NCBI GenBank assembly: GCA_964428185.1
Contig: CAYRXH010000002.1
Coordinates: 21,658 to 85,657, forward strand
Direction of reading: 5' to 3'
DNA from: CAYMAZ01 sp964428185
Lineage (GTDB): Bacteria > Bacteroidota > Bacteroidia > Bacteroidales > DTU049
DNA length: 64,000 nt
The notes beneath the pieces were generated by a model. The model did not search any database, was not told where the DNA came from, and saw nothing but the letters and a program-made list of their open reading frames with translations. The translations under genes and the position numbers were made by a program. This document shows positions 1 through 9,848 of the stretch, one piece after another (the first letter of the stretch is position 1; the number at the start of each line of letters is the position of its first letter).

Positions 1-1595
1 GTACCTGGACGGGCCTTGGTCATAAAGTACAGACCAAGGACCATATCCTGGGAGGGAACTGTAATGGGAGCCCCGTTTGCAGGGTTAAGAATATTATGTG
101 AGGCCAGCATAAGAAGCTGAGCTTCAAGGATTGCAGCATGTCCGAGGGGCACATGAACTGCCATCTGGTCACCATCAAAGTCCGCATTGAACGCAGTACA
201 AACCAGAGGATGAATCTGGATGGCCTTGCCCTCAATCAGCTTTGGCTGAAATGACTGGATACCTAAACGGTGAAGGGTAGGAGCACGATTTAGCAATACA
301 GGATGTCCTTTCAGAACATTTTCCAAAATATCCCAAACGACAGGATCTTTTCTGTCAACTATCTTTTTAGCAGATTTTACTGTTTTTACAATACCTCTTT
401 CAAGCATTTTTCTGATGATAAAAGGTTTAAACAGTTCGGAAGCCATTTCTTTGGGAAGCCCACATTCATTCAGATTAAGTTCCGGACCGACGACAATCAC
501 AGAACGACCTGAATAGTCAACACGTTTACCAAGAAGATTCTGGCGAAAACGACCTTGTTTTCCTTTTAAACTGTCAGACAGTGACTTGAGTGGTCTGTTG
601 GATTCAGTTTTAACAGCACTAGCTTTTTTTGAATTATCAAAAAGTGAATCAACTGCTTCCTGAAGCATTCTTTTTTCATTTCTTAAAATTACTTCAGGGG
701 CTTTTACTTCAAGCAGTCTTTTCAATCGGTTATTTCTGATAATCACCCTTCGATAAAGATCATTGAGATCAGAGGATGCAAAACGTCCTCCATCAAGAGG
801 AACAAGAGGCCTCAGTTCAGGTGGTATGACCGGGACGATTTTTACAATCATCCACTCAGGTCTGTTTTCAATTCTGCTGTTGGCATCTCTGAATGCTTCA
901 ACAATATGAAGGCGCTTTAATATGTCAGCTTTTCTCTGTTGAGAGGTTTCAGTACTTGCTCTGTGGCGGAGAGAAAAGGACAAATCATCAAGATCAAGTT
1001 TGCACAGGAGATCATGAATCGCATCTGCGCCCATTTTCGCAATAAACTTGTCGGGATGAGAATCATCAAGCAGAAAATTTTCTTTAGGAAGTTTTTCCAA
1101 AATATCCAGATATTCATCTTCAGTGATGAAATCCAGAAATTTCTTATCTTCCATAATCCCGGGATTGATTACTACATAGTTTTCATAGTATATAATCTGC
1201 TCAAGTTTTTTGGTTGGGAGTCCAATAAGACTTCCGATTTTATTTGGGAGAGATCTGAAAAACCAGATGTGTGCAACCGGAACAACAAGCTGAATATGTC
1301 CGATGCGTTCGCGTCTGACTTTTTTCTCAGTTACCTCAACACCACAGCGGTCACAGACTATACCACGATAACGGATTCTTTTATATTTACCGCAATGACA
1401 TTCCCAGTCCTTTACAGGACCAAAGATACGCTCGCAGAATAATCCGTTGGGCTCGGGCTTGTATGTTCTATAATTGATCGTTTCAGGCTTTGTCACTTCG
1501 CCGTTTGACATTGCAAGAACTTTATCCGGAGATACAAGGCTTATGGTAATGCTTGTAAAATTACTTTTTGGTTGAGTTTCCTTTCTGAATGCCAT
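1..1595 (-). CDS. rpoC: DNA-directed RNA polymerase subunit beta' (N-terminal part, cut by window edge)
   Basis: Catalytic beta' subunit of RNA polymerase. Reading leftward from the ATG at 1595, the frame is open for 531 codons to the window edge, so the rest of the gene lies outside. Visible landmarks are the N-terminal zinc-binding cysteines (C66, C68, C81, C84, in WECHCGKYKR and CDRCGVEV) and the Mg-binding active-site motif NADFDGDQM at residues 470-478. It starts 34 bases after the rpoB stop, so the two are co-transcribed. Identity is certain; only the C-terminal part is missing. Confidence 0.97.
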   Translation of the reverse strand, partial: MAFRKETQPKSNFTSITISLVSPDKVLAMSNGEVTKPETINYRTYKPEPNGLFCERIFGPVKDWECHCGKYKRIRYRGIVCDRCGVEVTEKKVRRERIGHIQLVVPVAHIWFFRSLPNKIGSLIGLPTKKLEQIIYYENYVVINPGIMEDKKFLDFITEDEYLDILEKLPKENFLLDDSHPDKFIAKMGADAIHDLLCKLDLDDLSFSLRHRASTETSQQRKADILKRLHIVEAFRDANSRIENRPEWMIVKIVPVIPPELRPLVPLDGGRFASSDLNDLYRRVIIRNNRLKRLLEVKAPEVILRNEKRMLQEAVDSLFDNSKKASAVKTESNRPLKSLSDSLKGKQGRFRQNLLGKRVDYSGRSVIVVGPELNLNECGLPKEMASELFKPFIIRKMLERGIVKTVKSAKKIVDRKDPVVWDILENVLKGHPVLLNRAPTLHRLGIQSFQPKLIEGKAIQIHPLVCTAFNADFDGDQMAVHVPLGHAAILEAQLLMLASHNILNPANGAPITVPSQDMVLGLYFMTKARPG

Positions 1596-1629
1596 ATGGA
1601 AAACGTATTATAATTTTTGATAATAAAAA

Positions 1630-4600
1630 CTATTTCTGATCAAATGTGATATCAAGTCCCAGACCTCTCAGTTCATGTGAAAGTACATTGAATGATTCGG
1701 GAATACCTGGAACAGGAAGATTTTCACCTTTGACAATTGATTCGTATGCTTTGGAACGACCAGTTACATCATCAGATTTGATAGTAAGAACCTCCTGTAG
1801 AATATTGGCAGCACCAAAGGCTTCAAGAGCCCAAACTTCCATTTCACCAAATCGCTGTCCTCCAAACTGTGCTTTTCCACCAAGAGGTTGTTGTGTGATC
1901 AATGAATATGGGCCTATTGAACGAGCATGCATTTTGTCATCAACAAGGTGGTGAAGCTTCATCATGTAGATGACACCGACAGTGACTTTCTGGGTAAATT
2001 TGTTTCCTGTAAGTCCGTCGAAAAGTTCAACTTCGCCATTTTTAGGAAGCCCTGCATTAGACAAATAGTCATTGATTTCATCAAGTGAAGCACCGTCAAA
2101 AATCGGAGTAGAAAAATGTAAGCCCAGTTTTTTCCCAGCCCATCCCAGAACAGATTCATAAATTTGCCCCAGATTCATACGTGATGGTACACCGAGAGGA
2201 TTGAGTACGATGTCAACAGGAGTGCCATCTTCTAAAAATGGCATATCTTCAGGTCGTACAATCTTTGCAACAATCCCTTTGTTTCCGTGGCGTCCGGCCA
2301 TTTTGTCCCCAACTTTAAGTTTTCGTTTCTTGGCAATAAATACCTTTGCCAGCTGAACTATTCCTGCAGGCAATTCATCACCCACCTGTGCCACAAATTT
2401 CTCACGGGTATATGTTCCGAAAAACTCCTTATACTTGATGTCATAGTTGTGGAGAATCCTCTGAATAACTTCATTCTTTGCTTTGTCCGAAGTCCATTTG
2501 GTTGGGTTGATTTCAATATAGTCAATAGATTCAAGGACCTTTTTTGAAAACTTGGATCCTTTTGGGATCAGTTCCTGTTTGATTGTATTGAAAACGCCCT
2601 GAGATGTTTTACCATCAATGACTTTCATCAGTTTGTCTATCAACTTTGCTTTCAGTTCAGCGGTATCTTTTTTGAAGTTGTTTTCGAGTTGATCAAGAAT
2701 AATTTTTTCTTTTGTTTTTGATTTTTTATCTTTGATTACACGGGCAAAGAGTTTTTTGTCAATGACAACACCCTTGAGTGAGGGAGGTGCTTTGAGTGAA
2801 GCATCCTTTACATCTCCTGCTTTGTCACCGAAAATGGCACGAAGCAGTTTTTCTTCTGGCGTTGGATCACTTTCCCCCTTTGGAGTAATTTTTCCAATAA
2901 GAAGATCTCCTTCTTTAACATTCGCTCCGATGCGTATCATCCCGTTTTCATCCAATTCTTTAAGAGCCTCTGAACTAACATTGGGAATATCTCTTGTAAG
3001 TTCTTCAAGTCCAATTTTCGTGTCTCTTACTTCCATGGAAAATTCTTCGATATGAACTGAAGTAAACCAGTCATCACGAACAACTTTTTCAGAAATTACA
3101 ATTGCATCCTCAAAGTTATATCCTCTCCATGGCATAAATGCGACAAGAAGATTTCGACCCAAAGCAAGTTCACCATCTTGTGTTGCGTACCCTTCGCAGA
3201 GCACCTGCCCTCGGGTAACCTTCTGGCCTTTTTTCACAATTGGCTTCAGGTTTATGCTTGTATTCTGGTTGGTTCTCTGAAATTTTGTCAGGTAATAGGT
3301 TTTGATATCATTATCAAAACTGACTAGACGTTCTTCTTCAGTACGAATATGTTTGATTACAATCTTTTGAGCATCAACATATTCCACTACACCGTCGGAT
3401 TCTGAATTGATAAGAACGCGACTGTGCTGAGCAACTGTAGGTTCAAGCCCTGTCCCTACGATAGGTTTTTGAGGTTGCATAAGAGGGACTGCCTGTCTCA
3501 TCATGTTGGAACCCATGAGTGCACGGTTTGCATCATCATGCTCCAGGAATGGAATCAGTGATGCAGCAACAGAAGCAATCTGATTTGTCGCGATATCAAT
3601 ATAATTGACACGTTCAGGTTCAACATAGGGATAATCAGCTTCAAAACGGACTTTTACTTTTTCGTTGACAAATTCTCCGTTCTGTTCATATGGTTCAACA
3701 GCCTGAGCAATGATCTTATCTTCTTCTTCTTCAGCTGAAAGATACATGGGGTGAAGGTCGGTTTTCACCAGACCGTCTTCAACTTTATAGTATGGTGTTT
3801 CAATAAACCCAAGTTCATTGATTTTAGCATATACACAAAGAGAAGAAATCAACCCGATATTTGGACCTTCCGGGGTTTCAATAGTACAAAGTCTGCCGTA
3901 ATGGGTATAATGAACGTCACGGACTTCAAACCCTGCACGTTCTCGTGATAACCCTCCGGGGCCCAGGGCTGAAATCCTGCGTTTGTGTGTCAGTTCAGAC
4001 AATGGATTGGTTTGGTCCATAAACTGAGACAGCTGATTGGTGCCAAAAAACGAATTAATCACAGATGATAATGTTTTGGCATTTATCAGGTCCATTGGTG
4101 CAAACACTTCGTTGTCACGAACATTCATGCGTTCCCTGATAGTTCTTGCCATACGGGCCAGGCCAACTCCAAACTGTGCTGAAAGTTGTTCCCCTACTGT
4201 TCGTACGCGTCTGTTGCTCAGGTGGTCAATGTCATCAATGTCAGTTTTGCTGTTAATCAACTCGATGAGATACTTGATAATATCAATGATGTCATCTTTT
4301 GTAAGAACTTTCCCTACGTTTGGAGTATCTTCAGGACGATTGAGTTTTTTATTAATTCGGTATCTTCCCACATCACCAAGATCATATCTTTTATCTGAGA
4401 AGAATAGCTTGTCGATGATTCCACGGGCAGTTTCCTCATCAGGTGGTTCTGCGTTCCGAAGTTGCTGATAAATATATTCGATTGCTTCTTTTTCACTGTT
4501 TGCAGGGTCTTTCTGCATCGTGTTAAAGATGATGGAATAATCTGCGATATTAATTCCTTCTTTATGAACAAGAATGGTTTCAACCCCTGAATCAATGATA

Positions 4601-5451
4601 GGTTGAATATGACCCTCTTCAAGGACAGTTTCTCTTTCAAGAATGACTTCAACGCGATTGATTGATACAAGTTCTCCGGTATCTTCATCAACGAAGTCTT
4701 CAACCCAACTTTTAACGACTCTGGCTGCGAGTGTGCTTCCGATAAGTTTTTTTAGACCTGCTTTAGAGACTTTAATTTCTTCAGCCAGTTCAAAAACATC
4801 AAGGATTTGTTTGTCTGTTTCATATCCGATTGCACGAAGCAATGTAGTAACAGGGACTTTCTTTTTTCTGTCAATGTAGGCATACATGACATTATTGATG
4901 TCAGTGGCAAATTCCATCCAAGAACCCTTAAAGGGGATAATACGTGCAGAATAAAGGATGCTGCCATTCGGGTGGCGACTATGGCCAAAGAACACCCCGG
5001 GAGAACGATGAAGCTGAGAAACAATGACTCTTTCGGCTCCATTGATTATAAAGGTGCCTTTTGGGGTCATATAGGGAATTTGTCCCAGATAGACATCTTG
5101 AATAATGGTTTTAAAATCTTCATGTTCTTCGTCAGTACAATAAAGCTTGAGTTTGGCTTTGAAAGGGACAGAATATGTCAGACCCCGTTCAAGACATTCT
5201 TCGATAGAATATCGGGGAGGATCAATGAAATAATCTATGAACTCAAGCACAAATTGATTTCTGGCATCAGAAATGGGAAAGTTTTCAGCAAAAACTTTAA
5301 ATAAACCTTCATTTTTACGATTTTCCGGAGTTGTTTCCAATTGAAAAAAGTCCTGAAATGACTTGATTTGAATTTCAAGCAAATCAGGATACTCCGGCTG
5401 TAAGGTATTTGCAAAACTTATTCGTTGATGATGTGCAGCCAAGGTATTCAC
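1630..5451 (-). CDS. rpoB: DNA-directed RNA polymerase subunit beta
   Basis: Beta subunit of RNA polymerase, 1273 residues and full length for Bacteroidetes. The rifampicin-pocket region (around residues 468-500, with SQFMDQTNPL, THKRR and GPGGL) is intact. The conserved C-terminal blocks that contact beta' are also present (GDKMAGRHGNKG, PSRMNLGQ, GGKAQFGGQRFGEMEVWA). It lies between rplL (95 bases upstream, with a hairpin in the gap) and rpoC. The pocket residues look wild type by eye. Confidence 0.98.
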   Translation of the reverse strand: MNTLAAHHQRISFANTLQPEYPDLLEIQIKSFQDFFQLETTPENRKNEGLFKVFAENFPISDARNQFVLEFIDYFIDPPRYSIEECLERGLTYSVPFKAKLKLYCTDEEHEDFKTIIQDVYLGQIPYMTPKGTFIINGAERVIVSQLHRSPGVFFGHSRHPNGSILYSARIIPFKGSWMEFATDINNVMYAYIDRKKKVPVTTLLRAIGYETDKQILDVFELAEEIKVSKAGLKKLIGSTLAARVVKSWVEDFVDEDTGELVSINRVEVILERETVLEEGHIQPIIDSGVETILVHKEGINIADYSIIFNTMQKDPANSEKEAIEYIYQQLRNAEPPDEETARGIIDKLFFSDKRYDLGDVGRYRINKKLNRPEDTPNVGKVLTKDDIIDIIKYLIELINSKTDIDDIDHLSNRRVRTVGEQLSAQFGVGLARMARTIRERMNVRDNEVFAPMDLINAKTLSSVINSFFGTNQLSQFMDQTNPLSELTHKRRISALGPGGLSRERAGFEVRDVHYTHYGRLCTIETPEGPNIGLISSLCVYAKINELGFIETPYYKVEDGLVKTDLHPMYLSAEEEEDKIIAQAVEPYEQNGEFVNEKVKVRFEADYPYVEPERVNYIDIATNQIASVAASLIPFLEHDDANRALMGSNMMRQAVPLMQPQKPIVGTGLEPTVAQHSRVLINSESDGVVEYVDAQKIVIKHIRTEEERLVSFDNDIKTYYLTKFQRTNQNTSINLKPIVKKGQKVTRGQVLCEGYATQDGELALGRNLLVAFMPWRGYNFEDAIVISEKVVRDDWFTSVHIEEFSMEVRDTKIGLEELTRDIPNVSSEALKELDENGMIRIGANVKEGDLLIGKITPKGESDPTPEEKLLRAIFGDKAGDVKDASLKAPPSLKGVVIDKKLFARVIKDKKSKTKEKIILDQLENNFKKDTAELKAKLIDKLMKVIDGKTSQGVFNTIKQELIPKGSKFSKKVLESIDYIEINPTKWTSDKAKNEVIQRILHNYDIKYKEFFGTYTREKFVAQVGDELPAGIVQLAKVFIAKKRKLKVGDKMAGRHGNKGIVAKIVRPEDMPFLEDGTPVDIVLNPLGVPSRMNLGQIYESVLGWAGKKLGLHFSTPIFDGASLDEINDYLSNAGLPKNGEVELFDGLTGNKFTQKVTVGVIYMMKLHHLVDDKMHARSIGPYSLITQQPLGGKAQFGGQRFGEMEVWALEAFGAANILQEVLTIKSDDVTGRSKAYESIVKGENLPVPGIPESFNVLSHELRGLGLDITFDQK

Positions 5452-5483
5452 GTTTTAAATTATAAAAAATTGAATTACTTTAA

Positions 5484-5523
5484 AAAAGTTAATAACTTCT
5501 GCTTCTCCGTGAAGCAGAAGTTA
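5484..5523 (-). terminator. rplL-rpoB intergenic hairpin (attenuator or processing site)
   Basis: A perfect 13-bp inverted repeat lies at 5493-5505 / 5511-5523 with a 5-base loop. On the minus strand it is followed two bases later by a CTTTTTT tract. It sits in the only sizeable gap between the ribosomal-protein genes and rpoBC. In E. coli this junction carries an attenuator and an RNase III site. Partial termination or processing here is inferred. Confidence 0.6.
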
Positions 5524-5546
5524 ATTTTTTGGTTAGCAAAGAACGT

Positions 5547-5927
5547 TTATTTGAGTTCTACTTCAGCACCTGCTTCTTCAAGTGCTTTTTTGAGAGCTTC
5601 GGCTTCGTCTTTGGTAATTCCTTCCTTTACAGCGTTGGGAGCCTGATCAACAAGATCTTTGGCTTCTTTGAGACCAAGACTGGTGAGTTCTTTCACGAGT
5701 TTAACAACAGCAAGTTTTTGAGGACCAGCGGCTTTCAGAATAACGTCAAATTGAGTTTTTTCTTCAACTGCAGGTGCATCTCCACCAGCTGCGCCAACTG
5801 CTGCAACTGCAACAGGAGCTGCAGCTGGTTCAATGCCATACTCATCTTTTAAAATCTGAGCAAGCTCGTTAACTTCTTTTACTGTAAGGTTAACCAATTG
5901 TTCTGCGATAGCTTTTAAATCTGCCAT
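5547..5927 (-). CDS. rplL: 50S ribosomal protein L7/L12
   Basis: Ribosomal stalk protein that recruits translation factors, 126 residues. The N-terminal dimerisation part (MADLKAIAEQLVNLTVKEVN) leads to an alanine/valine-rich hinge near residues 35-55. The C-terminal factor-binding domain follows, with the GLKEAKDLVDQAPNAVKEG segment. It is downstream of rplJ by 39 bases, and the two proteins form the stalk complex. Highly acidic and of typical length. Confidence 0.97.
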   Translation of the reverse strand: MADLKAIAEQLVNLTVKEVNELAQILKDEYGIEPAAAPVAVAAVGAAGGDAPAVEEKTQFDVILKAAGPQKLAVVKLVKELTSLGLKEAKDLVDQAPNAVKEGITKDEAEALKKALEEAGAEVELK

Positions 5928-5966
5928 GATATTTTTCGATTTAAATGGTTTTTAAATAATTAATAA

Positions 5967-6485
5967 TTAGTTTTTTTCTGACATAGTTTTGAGAATTCCC
6001 GCAATTTTTCCGCCACCAGATTGCAGACCTGAAATCAGGTTGCGCGCTGGTGATTGAAGAAGTGCGATCAGCTCGCCAAGAAGTTCTTCTTTTGATTTGA
6101 TAGCAATAAGTGCATCCAGTTCATGATCGCCGATAAAATGCATGTCCATGACATAGGCTCCCTTGAGTACTGGTTTGTCAAACTTTTTGCGAAATTCTTT
6201 AATAACTTTGGCAGGTTCGGTAACATTTTCAGAAAACATTAAGGATGTGTTTTCTTTTAAAATGTCATACAGGGGAGAAAAATCTTTTTCAGAACGCTCC
6301 ATTGCCTTTTTTAGCAAGGTGTTTTTAACGATCTGAAGTCGGATATCTCTTCTGAAACATAAGCGACGCAACTGTGAAGTAACATCTGCATTCAGAGCTG
6401 ATATATCAGCAAGATACAGAGAATTGGCTTCATTGAGCTGCCTGGTTAATGTTTCAATAAACTGATCCTTTTCTTCTTTTTTCAT
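5967..6485 (-). CDS. rplJ: 50S ribosomal protein L10
   Basis: Stalk base protein, 172 residues, which binds 23S rRNA and anchors L7/L12 dimers through its C-terminal helix. The N-terminal globular part is recognisable (the LTRQLNEANSLYLADIS region, and NTLLKKAM near residue 60). In other bacteria the L10-L12 complex can repress its own operon through the rplJ leader; only 21 bases separate rplA and rplJ here, so no separate long leader is visible. Confidence 0.95.
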   Translation of the reverse strand: MKKEEKDQFIETLTRQLNEANSLYLADISALNADVTSQLRRLCFRRDIRLQIVKNTLLKKAMERSEKDFSPLYDILKENTSLMFSENVTEPAKVIKEFRKKFDKPVLKGAYVMDMHFIGDHELDALIAIKSKEELLGELIALLQSPARNLISGLQSGGGKIAGILKTMSEKN

Positions 6486-6506
6486 AGTGAATGATAAACG
6501 TTAAGT

Positions 6507-7202
6507 TTACATTGTGATGGATTTCGAGTCAATTCTGACTCCCGGGCTCATAGTGCTGGAAACAAAAACGCTTTTAACGTATGTTCCTTTTGCTGCAGAT
6601 GGTTTAAGCTTGATAATTGTAGTCAGCAATTCTTTGGCATTATCTTCAAGTTGCTTCAGATCAAAATTGACCTTGCCAATACTTGAATGAATAATTCCAT
6701 ACTTGTCAACTTTAAAATCAATTTTACCACCTTTGGCATCCTGAACGGCTTTTCCAACCTCCATGGTTACAGTACCGGTTTTCGGATTTGGCATCAATCC
6801 TCTTGGTCCAAGAATTTTTCCTAAAGCACCTACTTTAGGCATTACGTTGGGAGTAGTGATGATAACATCGACATCTGTCCATCCCTGTTTAATTTTCTCA
6901 ACGTAGTCATCAAGGCCCACAAAGTCAGCGCCCGCACTTTTGGCTTCTTCTTCCTTGTCAGGAGTACATAAAACCAGAATGCGAACCTGTTTCCCTGTCC
7001 CATGTGGAAGCGTCACGGAACCACGAACCATCTGATTCGCTTTTCGGGGATCAACACCCAAACGAACATCAATATCTACTGAAGCATCGAATGACGTGTA
7101 GGTAATATCTTTTACAACTTGTAATCCCTGAGGTAAAGTGTAGGCAGCATCTTTGTCAAATTTTTCCAAAGCAGCTTTCCGTTTTTTGCTAATTCGTGCC
7201 AT
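6507..7202 (-). CDS. rplA: 50S ribosomal protein L1
   Basis: L1-stalk protein of the 50S subunit, 231 residues. Family blocks are clear: the N-terminal basic KKRKAALEKFD, RKANQMVRGSVTLPHGTGK, and LGKILGPRGLMPNPKTGTV near the middle. L1 can repress the L11-L1 unit by binding mRNA in other bacteria. It is 44 bases downstream of rplK. Confidence 0.97.
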   Translation of the reverse strand: MARISKKRKAALEKFDKDAAYTLPQGLQVVKDITYTSFDASVDIDVRLGVDPRKANQMVRGSVTLPHGTGKQVRILVLCTPDKEEEAKSAGADFVGLDDYVEKIKQGWTDVDVIITTPNVMPKVGALGKILGPRGLMPNPKTGTVTMEVGKAVQDAKGGKIDFKVDKYGIIHSSIGKVNFDLKQLEDNAKELLTTIIKLKPSAAKGTYVKSVFVSSTMSPGVRIDSKSITM

Positions 7203-7246
7203 TTCGTTTTATCCTCTTTTGAATTTTATATTATTGAATTTGTTTA

Positions 7247-7684
7247 CTAAAAAGGGGCATTGCCGGTTACTTTTATACCCATGCTTCGTGCTGTACCGGC
7301 GACCATTTTCATGGCTGATTCAACGGTGAAGCAGTTTAGGTCATTCATTTTGTCTTCAGCAATTACTTTCACCTGATCCCATGAAACAGTTCCAATCTTA
7401 TTTCTGTTTGGTTCTGCTGATCCTTTGCCCAGTTTTGTTGCTTCAAGCAGCTGAACAGGCACCGGTGGCGATTTTAAAATGAAATCAAATGATTTGTCGC
7501 TGTAAACTGTAATAATTGCAGGAATTACTTTTCCCGGTTTATCCTGAGTACGTGCGTTAAACTGTTTGCAAAACTCCATGATATTCACACCCTTGGCTCC
7601 CAAAGCAGGACCTACTGGAGGTGAAGGGTTTGCTGATCCGCCCTTGATTTGCAATTTAATGATTGCACTTACTTGTTTTGCCAT
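7247..7684 (-). CDS. rplK: 50S ribosomal protein L11
   Basis: L11 of the GTPase-associated centre, 145 residues. The N-terminal PPVGPALGAKGVNIMEFCK motif and the C-terminal rRNA-binding domain, ending in GTARSMGIKVTGNAPF, are both present. It lies 24 bases downstream of nusG in the usual nusG-rplK-rplA order. Confidence 0.97.
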   Translation of the reverse strand: MAKQVSAIIKLQIKGGSANPSPPVGPALGAKGVNIMEFCKQFNARTQDKPGKVIPAIITVYSDKSFDFILKSPPVPVQLLEATKLGKGSAEPNRNKIGTVSWDQVKVIAEDKMNDLNCFTVESAMKMVAGTARSMGIKVTGNAPF

Positions 7685-7708
7685 TGTATATAAGTTTTAT
7701 TCGTTTTG

Positions 7709-8260
7709 TTATTCTTTTTCTACTTGAAGAAATCCGAGCTCAAGAGGTGTCTTGCGTCCGAATATTTTTACCATTACTTTCAGTTTTTTCTTTTCTTCAT
7801 TGACCTCTTCAATGATTCCTGTAAAACTGTTGAAAGGACCATCAGTCACTTTTACTGTCTCTCCTACAATGAATGGTTCATTCAGTTCTTCATCCTTATC
7901 AAGAAGTTCGTCCATTTGCCCGAGAATGCGTCTGACTTCTGCAGGGCGCATAGGTACCGGTTCGCCTTTGGTTCCCAAAAAACCCATGACACCAGGAATA
8001 CCTCTGATAATATGAATAATTTCACCACTGAGGATTGCCTCTATAAGAACATAACCGGGAAAATAATTCTTTTCCTGACTGATTTTTTTGCCCTTACGGA
8101 TTTGATACACCTTTTCTGTAGGCACAAGAACCTGAGTAACAACGTTTTGCAGGCCGAGTCTTGAGATTTCATTCTCAATGTACTGCTTTACCTTTTTTTC
8201 GCTGCCACTGATAGCTCTGACAACATACCATTTTAATGCACTTTCACTCATTGTTAGCAA
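7709..8260 (-). CDS. nusG: transcription termination/antitermination factor NusG
   Basis: NusG binds RNA polymerase through its N-terminal (NGN) domain and Rho or S10 through its C-terminal KOW domain. It has 183 residues. The NGN domain spans roughly residues 8-120 (WYVVRAISGSEKKVKQYIE, then FPGYVLIEA). The KOW domain follows at about 130-183 (VTDGPFNSFTGIIEEV and a KVMVKIFGRKTPLEL stretch). The start MLTMSES could also be the second ATG. It is 21 bases downstream of secE. Confidence 0.95.
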   Translation of the reverse strand: MLTMSESALKWYVVRAISGSEKKVKQYIENEISRLGLQNVVTQVLVPTEKVYQIRKGKKISQEKNYFPGYVLIEAILSGEIIHIIRGIPGVMGFLGTKGEPVPMRPAEVRRILGQMDELLDKDEELNEPFIVGETVKVTDGPFNSFTGIIEEVNEEKKKLKVMVKIFGRKTPLELGFLQVEKE

Positions 8261-8281
8261 TCTCCCCTGTGTGTGGCTAAT

Positions 8282-8470
8282 TTAAACTCCGTACCATAAG
8301 TTCATTCCGTTCTGAAAAATGATATCCATGAGCAGAACCACCAATGCTATAATTATTGATGCTATGGATACGACTATTGAGCTGCTTTGCAGTTCTGACC
8401 ATGTGGGCCATGAAACTTTATTTTTCATTTCATCGACCACATCGGCTACATATCGTCTGAGTTTTTTCAT
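8282..8470 (-). CDS. secE: preprotein translocase subunit SecE
   Basis: Small single-span SecE of the SecYEG translocon, 62 residues. It has the family's amphipathic helix with NKVSWPTWSELQSSS, followed by one transmembrane helix (SIVVSIASIIIALVVLLMDII). Short SecE of this type is usual in Bacteroidetes. It lies between tRNA-Trp and nusG. Confidence 0.93.
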   Translation of the reverse strand: MKKLRRYVADVVDEMKNKVSWPTWSELQSSSIVVSIASIIIALVVLLMDIIFQNGMNLWYGV

Positions 8471-8491
8471 ATTTCTTTTTCAGTGATTTAG

Positions 8492-8564
8492 CGCGGGCGG
8501 AAGGACTCGAACCCTCAGCCTATGGTTTTGGAGACCACCACTCTACCAGTTGAGCTACACCCGC
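8492..8564 (-). tRNA. tRNA-Trp (anticodon CCA)
   Basis: Full cloverleaf of 73 bases with a 7-bp acceptor stem (GCGGGTG/CGCCCGC), the D-loop motif GCTCAACTGGTAGAG, the anticodon loop CTCCAAA and the T-loop GGTTCGAGTCC. The discriminator base is G, as in bacterial tRNA-Trp. CCA is not encoded. It is embedded between tuf and secE and so is processed out of the operon mRNA. Confidence 0.95.
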
Positions 8565-8609
8565 CAGAAACCAAGAAAGAGCCATGCTCTTTCCTGAATT
8601 GAGGTGAGA

Positions 8610-9797
8610 TTAATCAATAATTTCAATGACCTGTCCTGCACCTACTGTGCGACCACCTTCACGGATTGCAAAACGCAGGTTTTTGTTCAATGCGATTTCA
8701 GCAATCAGTTTTACATGAATAGTGAGGTTGTCACCGGGCATAACCATTTCAACTCCGTCTGGAAGATGAATTTCACCGGTTACGTCAGTGGTGCGGAAGT
8801 AGAACTGAGGACGATATTTGTTCTGGAAAGGAGTGTGGCGTCCACCTTCTTCTTTCTTCAGAATATAAACTTCAGCTTTAAAATCTTTATGAGGTTTTAC
8901 AGATCCTTGTTTTGCAACAACCATTCCTCTGCGGATTTCGTCTTTGTCAATACCTCTGAGCAAAAGACCAACGTTGTCACCTGCTTCACCACGGTCAAGA
9001 ATCTTACGGAACATTTCAACACCAGTTACAACTGATTTTAGTTTTTCAGCTCCAAAACCAATGATATCTACAGGATCACCTGAGTTGATAACACCTGTTT
9101 CAATTCTTCCGGTTGCAACTGTTCCACGTCCTGTAATTGAAAAGACATCTTCAACGGGCATCAGGAAATCCTTATCACGGTCACGTTCGGGTGTTGGGAT
9201 ATATGTATCAACAGCATCCATCAATTCTAAAATTTTGTCAACCCACTTTGGTTCTTTGTTGAGGCCACCAAGAGCTGATCCCTGAATAACAGGTGCATTA
9301 TCTCCATCAAATCCGTAGAATGTTAACAGTTCACGAATATCCATTTCAACCAGTTCAAGTAGTTCCGGGTCATCAACAAGGTCAACTTTGTTCATAAATA
9401 CGACAAGTTTAGGAACACCAACCTGCCGAGCAAGAAGGATATGTTCTCTTGTCTGAGGCATAGGACCATCAGTAGCTGCAACAACGAGTATTGCACCGTC
9501 CATCTGGGCAGCACCTGTAACCATGTTCTTAACATAGTCAGCGTGACCGGGACAGTCAACATGTGCATAGTGACGGGCAGCTGTCTGATACTCAACATGC
9601 GCAGTGTTAATAGTAATACCCCTTTCTTTTTCTTCAGGAGCGTTGTCAATCGAGTCAAAGGAACGGAATTCGGAAAGACCCTTTTCTGCAAGAATTAATG
9701 TGATGGCTGCAGTAAGAGTGGTCTTGCCATGATCAACGTGTCCGATAGTACCTATGTTCACGTGTTCCTTATCTCGTACGAATTTTTCTTTTGCCAT
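8610..9797 (-). CDS. tuf: elongation factor Tu
   Basis: GTPase that delivers aminoacyl-tRNA to the ribosome, 395 residues. The G-domain motifs are in order: GHVDHGKT (about residue 19), DCPGHADYVKNM and NKVDLVDD. Domains 2 and 3 follow, ending with FAIREGGRTVGAGQVIEIID. It sits between the four-tRNA cluster and tRNA-Trp, the standard Bacteroidetes arrangement, so it is probably expressed from the tRNA promoter upstream. Confidence 0.98.
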   Translation of the reverse strand: MAKEKFVRDKEHVNIGTIGHVDHGKTTLTAAITLILAEKGLSEFRSFDSIDNAPEEKERGITINTAHVEYQTAARHYAHVDCPGHADYVKNMVTGAAQMDGAILVVAATDGPMPQTREHILLARQVGVPKLVVFMNKVDLVDDPELLELVEMDIRELLTFYGFDGDNAPVIQGSALGGLNKEPKWVDKILELMDAVDTYIPTPERDRDKDFLMPVEDVFSITGRGTVATGRIETGVINSGDPVDIIGFGAEKLKSVVTGVEMFRKILDRGEAGDNVGLLLRGIDKDEIRRGMVVAKQGSVKPHKDFKAEVYILKKEEGGRHTPFQNKYRPQFYFRTTDVTGEIHLPDGVEMVMPGDNLTIHVKLIAEIALNKNLRFAIREGGRTVGAGQVIEIID

Positions 9798-9848
9798 ATG
9801 TTTTTATTTTAGGTTAATAAAATATAGTTCGTCTAAAAAAAATTTCAG

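Noticed and set aside
939..1442. A plus-strand 167-codon ORF across rpoC
   Set aside because: It is the antisense shadow of rpoC; the protein has low-complexity Phe/Ile-rich composition and no family features.
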